Part shown: in pieces, positions 26,715 through 35,503 of the stretch | How positions within the stretch are numbered: position 1 is the stretch's first letter | Layout: each line of letters begins with the position of its first letter | From: an uncultured Verrucomicrobia subdivision 3 bacterium | GTDB taxonomy: Bacteria > Verrucomicrobiota > Verrucomicrobiia > Limisphaerales > UBA8199 | Length of the DNA: 60,890 bases | NCBI GenBank assembly: GCA_903913865.1 | Contig: CAIWMU010000051.1 | Coordinates: forward strand, 1-60,890 | Direction: 5' to 3' | Notes under the pieces: generated by a model | Database searches by the model: none | Seen by the model: only the letters and a program-made list of their open reading frames with translations | Told to the model about the DNA's origin: nothing | Made by a program: the position numbers and the translations under genes

Positions 26715-28120
26715 GCTCAAGACCATTTCGCATGAAGAATTCCCTGAAGATATTTACGGCGCTGCTGGTGGCGGTGCCTTGGTTCACATTCGCCCAAGCG
26801 CCGGAAGGTTTGCTGGCCGGGGCGTCCGCCGACTTGCAGGCCGCCTCTGCGGAGCTGACATCCGCACGGGCGGGAGTCGAGGCTGAACGTCTGCCGCTGG
26901 CTCGCAAGATATCCGAGCTTGAGCAGACCCTGCTTAACCGCCGGGCGGAGCTCGCCAAGCTGCAGCGGTTCCAGGAAAACGAACTGGTAGAGCTTAATGC
27001 CCTCAAGGGTGAGGCCAAGCGATTGGTGGACGAGGTGAAATACACCGATTCGCTCATCGCAGAATATGCACGCGCATTTCGCAGCCGCCTGAGTTTCGTT
27101 GAGGAGCCGCGCTACGCGGCAATGCTTGATGCCGTGGACAAAGCCGGAGTTTCTGCTGATTTAGCCCCGGGGGAGAAGTTTAGCCAGCGTTGCGTCATCC
27201 TGACCCGGGCGCTCGAGCGGGCGGAGTCGGCCCAGGGCGGAGAACTCATTGAGGCCAAGGCGCTCGACCACGAGGGGCTGGTGCAATCAGGCAAGGCCGC
27301 GCTAGTCGGCCCGGTGGCGATGTTTGCCAGCGCCTCGGGCACGGCGGCGGGCCTGTTGCAGCAGGAACTGAACAAGTCGGATCCCACCATCGCCAAGCTC
27401 GACAAATCACTGGAGGCAGCGAGCCGCAAGTTGGTGACCACCGGTTCTGGGGAGCTGGTGCTCGACCCGACCCTGGGCAACGCGTTTAAGCTTTCCCGAC
27501 TCGACCAGGGCATAGTCGAGCAATTCAAGAAGGGCGGCCTCGCCATCATCCCCCTGCTGATCCTCGGCGTGGCGGCGATCCTCCTGGCCATCTACAAGTG
27601 GTGGCAACTGGCCCGGGTTCAAGTTGCCAAGGAGTCCGATCTCCAGAAGGTGCTCAAGCACATTGAGGCACGCGAATACTCGAATGCCCTCCAGCATGCC
27701 CGTAGCATTCCGGGCATTACCGGCGACCTCCTGGCCACGGCTGTGGAGCATGTGGATGAGAAGAAGGAATACATCGAGGAAGTGCTTTACGAGAAGATGC
27801 TCGGTGCGCGCAGCAAGCTGGAGCGGGGCCTTCCATTCCTCGCGCTGGCAGCCACCACCGGCCCGCTGCTGGGCCTGCTCGGCACTGTGACAGGCATGAT
27901 TGCGACCTTCAAGGTGATCTCCAGCTTCGGCGGCGGCGATCCGAAGATGCTCGCGGCCGGCATTTCCGAGGCCCTGATCTGCACCGCGACCGGCATGGGT
28001 ATCGCCATCCCGGCCCTGCTGTTCCACGCTTTCCTGACCCGCCGCGCCAAGGGGATAATCGGCAGCATGGAGCAAATCGCTGTCGGCTTCGTGAACGGCG
28101 TGCCGGAACGGGGCAATTAG
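26711..28120 (+). CDS. TtpC-like MotA/TolQ/ExbB proton-channel family protein
   Basis: A 469-aa membrane protein. After a signal peptide (KNSLKIFTALLVAVPWFTFAQA) comes a periplasmic coiled-coil region to about residue 270 (EAERLPLARKISELEQTLL). The C-terminal 200 residues are a MotA/TolQ/ExbB channel domain with three membrane spans (IIPLLILGVAAILLAIYKWW; FLALAATTGPLLGLLGTVTGM; ISEALICTATGMGIAIPALLFH). This fusion layout is that of TtpC, the extra component of TonB2 systems (family knowledge). The start is the ATG overlapping the upstream stop; ATG 26732 is an equally reasonable start for the signal peptide. It should form part of the proton-driven stator that powers the downstream TonB. Confidence 0.88.
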   Translation: MSSRPFRMKNSLKIFTALLVAVPWFTFAQAPEGLLAGASADLQAASAELTSARAGVEAERLPLARKISELEQTLLNRRAELAKLQRFQENELVELNALKGEAKRLVDEVKYTDSLIAEYARAFRSRLSFVEEPRYAAMLDAVDKAGVSADLAPGEKFSQRCVILTRALERAESAQGGELIEAKALDHEGLVQSGKAALVGPVAMFASASGTAAGLLQQELNKSDPTIAKLDKSLEAASRKLVTTGSGELVLDPTLGNAFKLSRLDQGIVEQFKKGGLAIIPLLILGVAAILLAIYKWWQLARVQVAKESDLQKVLKHIEAREYSNALQHARSIPGITGDLLATAVEHVDEKKEYIEEVLYEKMLGARSKLERGLPFLALAATTGPLLGLLGTVTGMIATFKVISSFGGGDPKMLAAGISEALICTATGMGIAIPALLFHAFLTRRAKGIIGSMEQIAVGFVNGVPERGN

Positions 28121-28156
28121 ATTCTCCCCTAGTAAACCTCAACAAAAGCGAGACCT

Positions 28157-28837
28157 ATGAACGCAATCCTTCGAGAGATGTGGCACACTTGGGCAACGGG
28201 TGGACCTGTGATGGCCGCCATGGCGATACTGTCCATGCTTATGTTCCTCAGCGCGATCCGGCTGTTAATGAAGTTGAATTTCCGGGGGCTCACCCGGGCC
28301 TCGGATGCCGCGTTGCGGGGCTGGGTGGCGGATCCTACACAGGCGCCCCACCGCGTCCGGGAGCTGATCCGCTATTCGCAGGATGAAATCCACTCCGTGC
28401 GGGATATCGAAGGCCGGTTCCGTGAAGTCGAAGCCACTGAGGTGACGGGGATGGATCGCGGCCTGGCGTTCCTCAACGTCATGGTGATTGCGGCCCCGTT
28501 GTTTGGTCTGCTGGGCACCGTGATGGGGATGCTCCTGACATTCAAGGCTATCGGAATCGGTGGCAGTTCGACCTCCGATGTCATCGCCAAAGGCATCAGC
28601 GAGGCGCTCGTCTGCACCCAAACCGGAATGATGGTCGCGGTTCCGGGTCTTGTGATGGCCACGATCGCCAAACGCCGCCGTCACGAGTATGTGGCTTTTC
28701 TCGCCCGGCTCGAAGGGATCACACTGCGCCACTTCCGACCCGAGTTTGGCGGCATGACTCGTATGTTCACCCGCAAGGAGGCCAAGCAAGCGTCAGCGCA
28801 AGCAAAAGCCTCGAATCCCCAGCCTGCGCTCGCATGA
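28157..28837 (+). CDS. exbB: ExbB-type biopolymer transport proton channel
   Basis: A 226-aa inner-membrane protein of the MotA/TolQ/ExbB family. Three membrane segments are visible: PVMAAMAILSMLMFLSAIRLL, then FLNVMVIAAPLFGLLGTVMG, then ALVCTQTGMMVAVPGLVMAT. The family core GLLGTVMGMLLTFKAI is intact. With ExbD it forms the stator that converts the proton gradient into movement of TonB. The start ATG 28157 lies 36 bp after the previous stop, behind AAAAGCGAGA. Its stop overlaps the exbD ATG as ATGA. It is the second MotA/ExbB homologue in this operon, as in TonB2 systems. Confidence 0.93.
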   Translation: MNAILREMWHTWATGGPVMAAMAILSMLMFLSAIRLLMKLNFRGLTRASDAALRGWVADPTQAPHRVRELIRYSQDEIHSVRDIEGRFREVEATEVTGMDRGLAFLNVMVIAAPLFGLLGTVMGMLLTFKAIGIGGSSTSDVIAKGISEALVCTQTGMMVAVPGLVMATIAKRRRHEYVAFLARLEGITLRHFRPEFGGMTRMFTRKEAKQASAQAKASNPQPALA

Positions 28838-29241
28838 GATTTCGCCGCACACTTGCCGAGCCGGAGGAACCGATTGAGCTGAACCTCATTCCGCTGATCG
28901 ACGTGATCATGTTCCTGCTGATCTTCTTCGTTTCGACGACCAGTTTCATCGAGGAGCCCGGAGTATCTGTCGATAAACCGGCGGCGGCCAGCGCAAGCCT
29001 CCTGGATAAGAACAGTATCATCTTCGCGGTCACCCCGGATGGCAAGATCGCCTATGGCGGCAAGGAAATTGGGTTGGGGGGGGTGCGCCCAACCGTGAAA
29101 CGCCTCTGCGCGAAGGAACCGCTGCCGGTGGTCATCCAGGCTGATGAGAATGCGCGATCCGGCATCATGATTCGGGTAATTGATGAAGCCAAGCTTGGCG
29201 GAGCCAAGGATGTCAGCCTGGCGACGGAGAAGAAGAGCTAG
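28834..29241 (+). CDS. exbD: ExbD-type biopolymer transport protein
   Basis: A 135-aa single-span inner-membrane protein. The cytoplasmic N-terminus is followed by LNLIPLIDVIMFLLIFFVSTTSF, in which the Asp of LIDV is the conserved proton-carrying residue of ExbD/TolR. The periplasmic domain ends VIQADENARSGIMIRVIDEAKLGG, typical of the family. It partners the ExbB encoded just upstream, with which it overlaps by four bases, and passes energy to TonB. Confidence 0.94.
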   Translation: MRFRRTLAEPEEPIELNLIPLIDVIMFLLIFFVSTTSFIEEPGVSVDKPAAASASLLDKNSIIFAVTPDGKIAYGGKEIGLGGVRPTVKRLCAKEPLPVVIQADENARSGIMIRVIDEAKLGGAKDVSLATEKKS

Positions 29242-29259
29242 GCGCCCCATTTCCCCCCG

Positions 29260-29919
29260 ATGCGCAAGGTTTACCAAAACGAGCGGAGTCCAGTCGGCTT
29301 TATAGTGGCTGTGGTTTTGTCGGTGGGGTTCACGGCATTGCTGTTTGGCGTCATCCCCTTCGCGCACCGGATCACGAGAACTGAAAGCGTGCTGGAGTTG
29401 CGCAAAGCCAGCGCAGCAGATCTGCCGCCTCCTGCGGAAGAGGCGCCGCCACCCCAGGTGGAGGAGCAAAAGTTGCCCGAAGCCGCACCGGAGCCGCAAC
29501 TCGCCGATGCCCAGCAGCAGATCCCGCTCAACGCGGACTTGGAAGTCGCCATGGGCTCGGGAGGGGCTCTCGCCGGTTTCGGCGAGGTCCGCTCCCTCAC
29601 CGCCGCCGAAGCCGTGCAGGACGACACGTTTGACGTGGCGGACCTCGAGAAGCGGCCGCAGGCCGTGTCGCAAGTCGCCCCGACCTATCCCGCTGAGCTG
29701 CGGAAGGCCAAGATTGAGGGATCGGTTACCCTGGTATTTGTGCTCGATGAGACGGGCCGGGTCGAGGATCCGCGAGTGGAAAACTCCTCACGGCAGGAAT
29801 TCGAAAAGCCGGCGCTCGACGCTATTCGGAAATGGCGCTTCAGTCCCGGCATGAAGGCCGGGCAGCCGGTTCGCACTTATATCAAAATTCCGATGCGCTT
29901 CCGGGTAAGCTCCGGGTAG
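29260..29919 (+). CDS. tonB: TonB energy-transducing protein
   Basis: A 219-aa TonB-family protein. A short cytoplasmic N-terminus is followed by one membrane span (GFIVAVVLSVGFTALLFGVIPF), a Pro/Glu/Ala-rich periplasmic linker (about 45-90), and a C-terminal TonB domain at about 130-219 (APTYPAELRKAKIEGSVTLVFVLDETGRV, FEKPALDAIRKWRFSP). It spans the periplasm and contacts the plug of the outer-membrane receptor encoded two genes downstream. It lies 18 bp after exbD in the same operon. Confidence 0.93.
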   Translation: MRKVYQNERSPVGFIVAVVLSVGFTALLFGVIPFAHRITRTESVLELRKASAADLPPPAEEAPPPQVEEQKLPEAAPEPQLADAQQQIPLNADLEVAMGSGGALAGFGEVRSLTAAEAVQDDTFDVADLEKRPQAVSQVAPTYPAELRKAKIEGSVTLVFVLDETGRVEDPRVENSSRQEFEKPALDAIRKWRFSPGMKAGQPVRTYIKIPMRFRVSSG

Positions 29920-29938
29920 AACGGATCAACCAAACCGA

Positions 29939-31384
29939 ATGTTTAGCTTCATGAACCACCACTTGAGAATCAAAAACGGTCTGGCTTGGCTCGGAATCAT
30001 AGCCACGGCTACCGCGGGTTTCGCTGCTCCCAAGTCGGAGAAAGCACCCGCGAACGCGCCTACCACGTTCGCAAAGATGCCAGCAACGAACGAGCTGGCC
30101 TCCGTCTGGAATGATCCGGAATTCACCCGCCACCTAATTGGCACATATGGCTTTGCCTCCGATGTCGAACCGCGAATGAAGCCGGAAGAGCTGGCGACCT
30201 ATCGCGACAAGATCGTGCCGCTCCTGCGGGACGACCAGAAAAAGGCGGCGGCGGAACTGGCCTTGCTGACCAAGCCGGATGCCACGCCGGTCTTTGACTT
30301 CACCCTGGGAAACATCGCTTTCCAAAACGAAGACCTCACCAATGCCGTTACCCATTTTCAGGCAGCAATCTCAAAATTCCCGGATTACCGGCGGGCTCAC
30401 AAGAATCTTGGCTTCGCCTTGGTGCGTGACGGCAGGAATGCGGAAGCCATCAAACCGCTGACGAAGACAATCTCCCTCGGGGGCGGCGATGGAAAGGTGT
30501 TCGGGCTGCTGGGTTTCTCCTTCATGAGCATCGGCAAGAACGTGTCAGCCGAGGCCGCTTACCGGCAGGCGCTCGTTTTCGAACCTGAAAACCTCGATTT
30601 CAAACTGGGCCTGGTAAAAAGCTCCATCGCCACGGCGAATTACGACTACGCGCTGGCGCTGCTGGATGAGCTGATCAAGGAATACCCCGACCGTGAAAAC
30701 CTCTGGTCACTACAGGCGAACATCTACATTCAGCGCGAGCAACCCGCCAAGGCGGCGCTAAGTCTGGAAATGTTGCGCCGCGTTGGCAAGGCAAACGCCC
30801 AATCGTTGTTTCTGCTGGGAGATCTCTACATGGCGCAGGATTCTTACGATCTCGCGCTGAATTCCTACTTGGAAGCCATTCAAACCGACGGTGGCCAGAA
30901 TGCGGCGCGAGCCCTGCGAGCGGCGCAAATTCTGGTGAACCGTAGCGCGTGGACGGAAGCGAACCAGATGTTTGCCCGGATTCGCCAGGGGTCCACCGCG
31001 CTGTCGGCGGTCGATGAACTAAAACTGTTGAAGCTCGAATCAAAGGCAGCGATGGCCAACGGGGCCGGGGACAAGGCCATTGCCACCCTGGAGCAAATCA
31101 TACAGAAAGACCCGCTTGATGGGGAGGCGTTGCTGTTGGCGGGGGATTACTATTCGAAAAGCGGCCAGAAGGAGAAGGCCGAGTTGCGTTACCTTTCTGC
31201 GGCGGCCATCTCCGGCTTCGAGGCGGACGCTTTCGTGAAACATGCCCAGTTGTTGGTGCAATCCCAGAAATACGCCAACGCCACCGAGCTGCTGAAAAAG
31301 GCGCAGAAATTGAAGCCCCGTGACAACGTGCAGCGCTACCTGGACAAGGTGGAGCAACTCGCCCGAAACTCCGCAAAGTCCTGA
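29939..31384 (+). CDS. Exported tetratricopeptide-repeat protein
   Basis: A 481-aa exported TPR protein. A signal peptide (GLAWLGIIATATAGFAAP) is followed by about nine TPR-like helical pairs (AVTHFQAAISKFPDYRRAHKN, AEAAYRQALVFEPENLDFK, LAKKAQKLKPRD-type at the end). TPR genes occupy this slot in TonB2-type operons of other bacteria, where the product is thought to aid complex assembly or transport efficiency. The start ATG 29939 lies 19 bp after the tonB stop; M5 at 29951 is an alternative. Confidence 0.85.
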   Translation: MFSFMNHHLRIKNGLAWLGIIATATAGFAAPKSEKAPANAPTTFAKMPATNELASVWNDPEFTRHLIGTYGFASDVEPRMKPEELATYRDKIVPLLRDDQKKAAAELALLTKPDATPVFDFTLGNIAFQNEDLTNAVTHFQAAISKFPDYRRAHKNLGFALVRDGRNAEAIKPLTKTISLGGGDGKVFGLLGFSFMSIGKNVSAEAAYRQALVFEPENLDFKLGLVKSSIATANYDYALALLDELIKEYPDRENLWSLQANIYIQREQPAKAALSLEMLRRVGKANAQSLFLLGDLYMAQDSYDLALNSYLEAIQTDGGQNAARALRAAQILVNRSAWTEANQMFARIRQGSTALSAVDELKLLKLESKAAMANGAGDKAIATLEQIIQKDPLDGEALLLAGDYYSKSGQKEKAELRYLSAAAISGFEADAFVKHAQLLVQSQKYANATELLKKAQKLKPRDNVQRYLDKVEQLARNSAKS

Positions 31385-31412
31385 GCCACCGTCCCGCCCT
31401 ACCGAACTTGTC

Positions 31413-34307
31413 ATGGCCACCAACTCCCACCGGCTAACTGTTTGGCGATGCCTGTTCCTGCTGGGTATTGCGATCGGAACGGCTTTTGCAACGCCGGCTT
31501 TCGGCCAGGACACCGGCTCCGTCGCCGGTACGGTGGTGAGCAGTTGGGATGGATCCGTCCTGGGCGGCGTCACGGTCACGGTCCGCGGTACCACGCTGGC
31601 AATGCAGACCGATCCCCAGGGCCGCTTCAAGCTGGATGGCATTCCGCCCGGCGACCAGGTGCTGCGCCTCTCCAAGCCAAGCTACGCCGCCGCAGTGGTG
31701 ACCGACGTTCGAATCCTTCCGGGGCAGACCACCACTGTGAACGGGAACCTGCGCCCCGAATTTTACGAAATGGAGGAATACGAGGTCACCGCCGAGGAGT
31801 TCAAACAACAGACGGAACAAATGTTGATCGAGCGGCAGAAGTCATCCGTCATGATGGAGTCCCTCGGTTCGGACTTCCTCTCCCGGGTGGGTGCCGGCAA
31901 CGCGGCGGAGTCCATCTCGAAAGTTTCGGGCGCAACGATCGTGGACGGAAAGTTCGCCGTCATTCGGGGTTTGAACGACCGCTATGTCACAACCACCCTG
32001 AACGGTGCCAGCATCCCCTCCGCGGATCCCTACCGCCAATCCGCATCGCTGGATTTATTCCCGTCGCAGGTGATTGACCGGGTCGTGGTGGCCAAGACCT
32101 TTACCCCGGACCAGCCTGGCACATTCACCGGCGGCGGCATTAACGTGGTGACCAAGTCGTTTCCGGAAAAGCCATTTGTATCGCTGTCCCTCGGAACCGC
32201 CTACAACCCGCAAGCCAATCTCAACGACGGCTTTCTGACCTATCGCGGCGGCGGGCTCGACTGGGCGGGCATGGATGACGGAACGCGGGCACTGCCGGGT
32301 TCCCTGGAAAGGCAGACAATTCCGACCGCGCCGATTTCGACCGGTCCCAGCACTTCGATCAATTACAGCCGCAATCTTAACAACGCCCTGCTACTGGACC
32401 AGCAGACGCGTGAGTTGGGAACAACGGAATTCGCGGCCAAACAGGAGGCCTCCCCGCTAAATCATAATTTCTCACTTGCGGGCGGTGATTCGGTACATCT
32501 TTTTGACCAGCCCTTCGGCTATTTTGCGGGGTTGAGTTACAAGCACGATTACCAGTCTTACGGGGAGGGGGTTTCCAGCCGGTACCAGCAGGGCACGCAA
32601 TTGAAGAACAGCTACCGGGATGCGCGATCGCTCAGCATTGTCAACTGGGCAGGCATGGTGAATCTGGCCTACAAGCCGTTTGAGAATCACGAGCTGGGCT
32701 TCACCTTTTTCAATAATCAGAACGGCACCGACGAGGCGCGGGTGCAGGATCAGGGCTATGAACGTTCGGATGAGGAGGCCACCTTCCGAAAGTTCGATTT
32801 GTATTACACGGAGCGGAATCTGACCACCTACCAGATGAAAGGGGAGGACCTCTTTCCGACCGTGGCTGACATCAAATTCAACTGGCTTGTGGCTCTCACC
32901 GGAACCTCCCAGGACGAGCCGGACGCGAGGTTCTTCAACGACGCCGATCGAGGCAGTGGATATGAAACAGGGGGCAATTACATTCCGATCCCGAGCAACC
33001 CCACCCGCTACTTTCGGAACCTGGCAGAGGACAATCGCAACACGAAGCTGGACTGGCTCGTGCCATTCCACAACTGGACGGAAGAGGAGGGGCAGTTGAA
33101 GTTTGGGCTCTTCGACACCTACTCCAAACGGAGCTTTGTCGATCAAGCGTTCTATTATTCCGGGAGTTCCGGCTACAATAGCGATCCGAACCACTATCTG
33201 ACCGAGGAAAATCTGGGAATCGGCAGCACGCGGACCAACACCCGCAATGGGAACATCACACTCAATTGGGACCAATACATCCAATCCTTCAACAGCCTTT
33301 ACAATGGTGAACAGGGCATTCAAGCGGCCTACCTCATGCTGGAGCTTCCGCTGGTTCAAAAATTCCGGTTGGTCGGCGGCGGCCGCTATGAAACGACGGA
33401 CATGCAAGTGTATTCGGAAAGCTACCGGGCCAGCACCGTGACGGGGCTATCCACCAACACTACGGCGATCAATCAGGGCGATTTGCTGCCTGCCCTCGGC
33501 TTGATCTACGCGGTTAATTCCAACATGAATTTCCGCCTCAACTACAGCCAGACGATCGCCCGCCCTTCGTTCCGCGAGTGCGCCGCGTATTTCGGGTATG
33601 ACCCTGTCATCAACGATTACGTTGAAGGCAATCCGCTTCTGGTGATGACCTCCATCCAAAATTACGACTTGCGCTGGGAGTGGTTTCCCCGGCCGGGCGA
33701 ACTGGTCAGCGCCAGTCTGTTCTACAAGGATTTGAAAAACGCGATTGAACGGGGGGACATCAAGCGTGAAGGGGATGTGATCACGTTCTTCAACCGGGAC
33801 CAGGCCACGCTTTACGGCTTGGAGTTGGAGGCCAGAAAGACCCTCGATTTCCTGGGCGCTCCACTGAGTCCGTTCAGCCTCGGGGGAAATCTTTCTCTGG
33901 TGCAGTCCGAGGTGAAACTGCGGCCGGACGAACTGAATAGTTTGAAAGAATTTTTCCCCAACCCCAGCGCCACCCGTCCGCTTTACGATCAGTCACCCTA
34001 CATTGTGAACGCCGACCTGAATTATGCCAACCCGCGCGCTGGCACATCGGCCTCGCTCATCCTCAACATCGCCGGCCCGCGTATTGCCATCACCAAATTG
34101 AACGCACAGGATATTTACGAGCAGCCGGCTCCGACCTTGGATTTTATCATTTCCCAAACCATCGGCAAACACGCGACTATCCGGTTCTCCGCGAAAAACC
34201 TGCTCGATTCAACGATTGAGCGGACCTACGGCTTGAACAGTTCGCTGCTGTATTCCTCCTATACCAAGGGACGGACATTTGGTTTGTCCTTCACCTACGA
34301 CTTTTGA
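31413..34307 (+). CDS. TonB-dependent outer-membrane receptor with carboxypeptidase-like regulatory domain
   Basis: A 964-aa outer-membrane receptor. A signal peptide (cleavage near AFGQ-D) precedes a carboxypeptidase-regulatory-like beta-sandwich (SVAGTVVSSWDGSVLGGVTV to about residue 110). The plug domain follows (SISKVSGATIVDGKFAVIRGLNDRYVTTTLNGA; VIDRVVVAKTF; GGINVVTKSFPE). The remainder is a large beta-barrel with alternating aromatic strands, ending GRTFGLSFTYDF with the terminal Phe expected of BAM substrates. ATG 31413 gives the signal peptide; the frame extends upstream to 31320 inside the TPR gene but is rejected. Substrate unknown; the PHO-box-like repeats upstream suggest a phosphate-containing ligand, which is only an inference. 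Confidence 0.93.
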   Translation: MATNSHRLTVWRCLFLLGIAIGTAFATPAFGQDTGSVAGTVVSSWDGSVLGGVTVTVRGTTLAMQTDPQGRFKLDGIPPGDQVLRLSKPSYAAAVVTDVRILPGQTTTVNGNLRPEFYEMEEYEVTAEEFKQQTEQMLIERQKSSVMMESLGSDFLSRVGAGNAAESISKVSGATIVDGKFAVIRGLNDRYVTTTLNGASIPSADPYRQSASLDLFPSQVIDRVVVAKTFTPDQPGTFTGGGINVVTKSFPEKPFVSLSLGTAYNPQANLNDGFLTYRGGGLDWAGMDDGTRALPGSLERQTIPTAPISTGPSTSINYSRNLNNALLLDQQTRELGTTEFAAKQEASPLNHNFSLAGGDSVHLFDQPFGYFAGLSYKHDYQSYGEGVSSRYQQGTQLKNSYRDARSLSIVNWAGMVNLAYKPFENHELGFTFFNNQNGTDEARVQDQGYERSDEEATFRKFDLYYTERNLTTYQMKGEDLFPTVADIKFNWLVALTGTSQDEPDARFFNDADRGSGYETGGNYIPIPSNPTRYFRNLAEDNRNTKLDWLVPFHNWTEEEGQLKFGLFDTYSKRSFVDQAFYYSGSSGYNSDPNHYLTEENLGIGSTRTNTRNGNITLNWDQYIQSFNSLYNGEQGIQAAYLMLELPLVQKFRLVGGGRYETTDMQVYSESYRASTVTGLSTNTTAINQGDLLPALGLIYAVNSNMNFRLNYSQTIARPSFRECAAYFGYDPVINDYVEGNPLLVMTSIQNYDLRWEWFPRPGELVSASLFYKDLKNAIERGDIKREGDVITFFNRDQATLYGLELEARKTLDFLGAPLSPFSLGGNLSLVQSEVKLRPDELNSLKEFFPNPSATRPLYDQSPYIVNADLNYANPRAGTSASLILNIAGPRIAITKLNAQDIYEQPAPTLDFIISQTIGKHATIRFSAKNLLDSTIERTYGLNSSLLYSSYTKGRTFGLSFTYDF

Positions 34308-34337
34308 CCGGCGGACACTAGCGATGTGAATCGATAT

Positions 34338-35297
34338 ATGAAATACGCCTGTCTTCTGATTCCGGTGATGACCTTGCTTGTGGGTGGTTGCCGGGGAGTG
34401 GAAGTGCCTGCACACCCGCCCCTGACAACCCCTGCCGCCCCCCATCCTCACATTAATGGCGTCGTGTTGCCCAGCGCTACCAATGTCGTTCGGTTCCGGC
34501 TCTACACCAACGCCGCGCCGGATGCCCTTCGTCTGTTTAACACATTTGAAATCGAGGCCTTTGGTCAAACACTGCTGTCGAGCCCTCAGGGAGACAAGTT
34601 GCGGCGCTGGTTGGCGCGGTCGGTGACGAATGACTCGCCTCACGACCTGCTGGTGAACGGTGACGGGCCTGACCTGTCACCCACGAATAGCATGAGTGTG
34701 ATCGAGCAGGCAGTCGGGCCGGATTGGAGTTTTGTTTCCTTGGATGTCAGTAACGCCTACAGGCGACAACTGAAAGAGTACAAACGAAGCGTCCTGTTCG
34801 TCGAGCCCGACATGTTCATCCTGCACGATCATCTGGTTGCCAGGGAACCTGCCCTCTTTCAGATGTTGCTGCATCCCCCTGCCGAGACCCGCGTCGACCC
34901 TGTCTGGGGCGACTTGCGATTGGAGTTGCCCCAGGCCGGCTTCACCGTACATGCCCCGGCAACGCGGAGCCGGCCCCGCAACTGGGAACGTGTTGAATCC
35001 AAGTTGGACAACCTGCTACCCGCCACTGCCACTGTGCGCCTCGGTCCAACCAACACACTGGCCGAGCTTGATCTGCTGACGGTGTTTGTCGTTCACGCCC
35101 GAGGGCAACGACAGGAATTGGCCTTCAAACTTCTGGAGAGCACCAGCGCGGTTGGCGCACGCATTCATCGTCAGGGCCTCCCGACGCTGGTCGCCTTCAG
35201 GACCGGCACCGTGGCCGGGAAAGCCAGCCTCACCGGTTTTGAATTCAACGGTCCAGTCGGGGTGGACGTCTACAAGCCGAAGCGACTGAAGCCTTGA
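34338..35297 (+). CDS. Probable lipoprotein with heparinase II/III C-terminal-like fold
   Basis: A 319-aa exported protein with lipobox LLVGGC at the end of a short signal peptide (MKYACLLIPVMTLLVGGC), so it is probably lipid-anchored. The body is beta-rich. The segment SLDVSNAYRRQLKEYKRSVLFVEPDMFILHDHL resembles the C-terminal beta-sandwich of heparinase II/III-like proteins, without the N-terminal catalytic alpha-barrel. It follows the receptor stop by 30 bp and is the last gene of the TonB operon, so it is likely a surface or periplasmic accessory of uptake. A GTG at 34326 is an alternative start four codons earlier. No catalytic residues can be named. Confidence 0.6.
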   Translation: MKYACLLIPVMTLLVGGCRGVEVPAHPPLTTPAAPHPHINGVVLPSATNVVRFRLYTNAAPDALRLFNTFEIEAFGQTLLSSPQGDKLRRWLARSVTNDSPHDLLVNGDGPDLSPTNSMSVIEQAVGPDWSFVSLDVSNAYRRQLKEYKRSVLFVEPDMFILHDHLVAREPALFQMLLHPPAETRVDPVWGDLRLELPQAGFTVHAPATRSRPRNWERVESKLDNLLPATATVRLGPTNTLAELDLLTVFVVHARGQRQELAFKLLESTSAVGARIHRQGLPTLVAFRTGTVAGKASLTGFEFNGPVGVDVYKPKRLKP

Positions 35298-35384
35298 ACA
35301 AGGATTGCTTCCCGAGGGGGGATGGCCGCCCCGTTCGCTTTGCGTTCTCCGGCACTCAGTGGCTTTCCTTCCCAACACGGAAAA

Positions 35385-35402
35385 GTTCACACAGTTGTCA
35401 CA
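35385..35402 (+). promoter_or_regulatory. Possible PHO-box-like pair before the beta-helix protein gene
   Basis: GTTCACA at 35385 and TGTCACA at 35396, 11 bp apart, with a further imperfect unit near 35407. Similar spacing to the repeats at 25892-25931, but more degenerate. Low confidence. Confidence 0.25.
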
Positions 35403-35449
35403 CTTTCGACACGATCGTGCCGCACGCCCGTGAGAAAATAGACACGAAA

Positions 35450-35471
35450 CTCATAACTCCAACGTTATGAG
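35450..35471. promoter_or_regulatory. Perfect 8-bp-arm inverted repeat upstream of the beta-helix protein gene
   Basis: CTCATAAC, six bases, then GTTATGAG, 32 bp before the ATG at 35504. No T-run follows, so an operator is more likely than a terminator. No other copy was seen in the window. Confidence 0.5.
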
Positions 35472-35503
35472 TAAGATGACGGACAACCAATAACTGTATA
35501 CTT

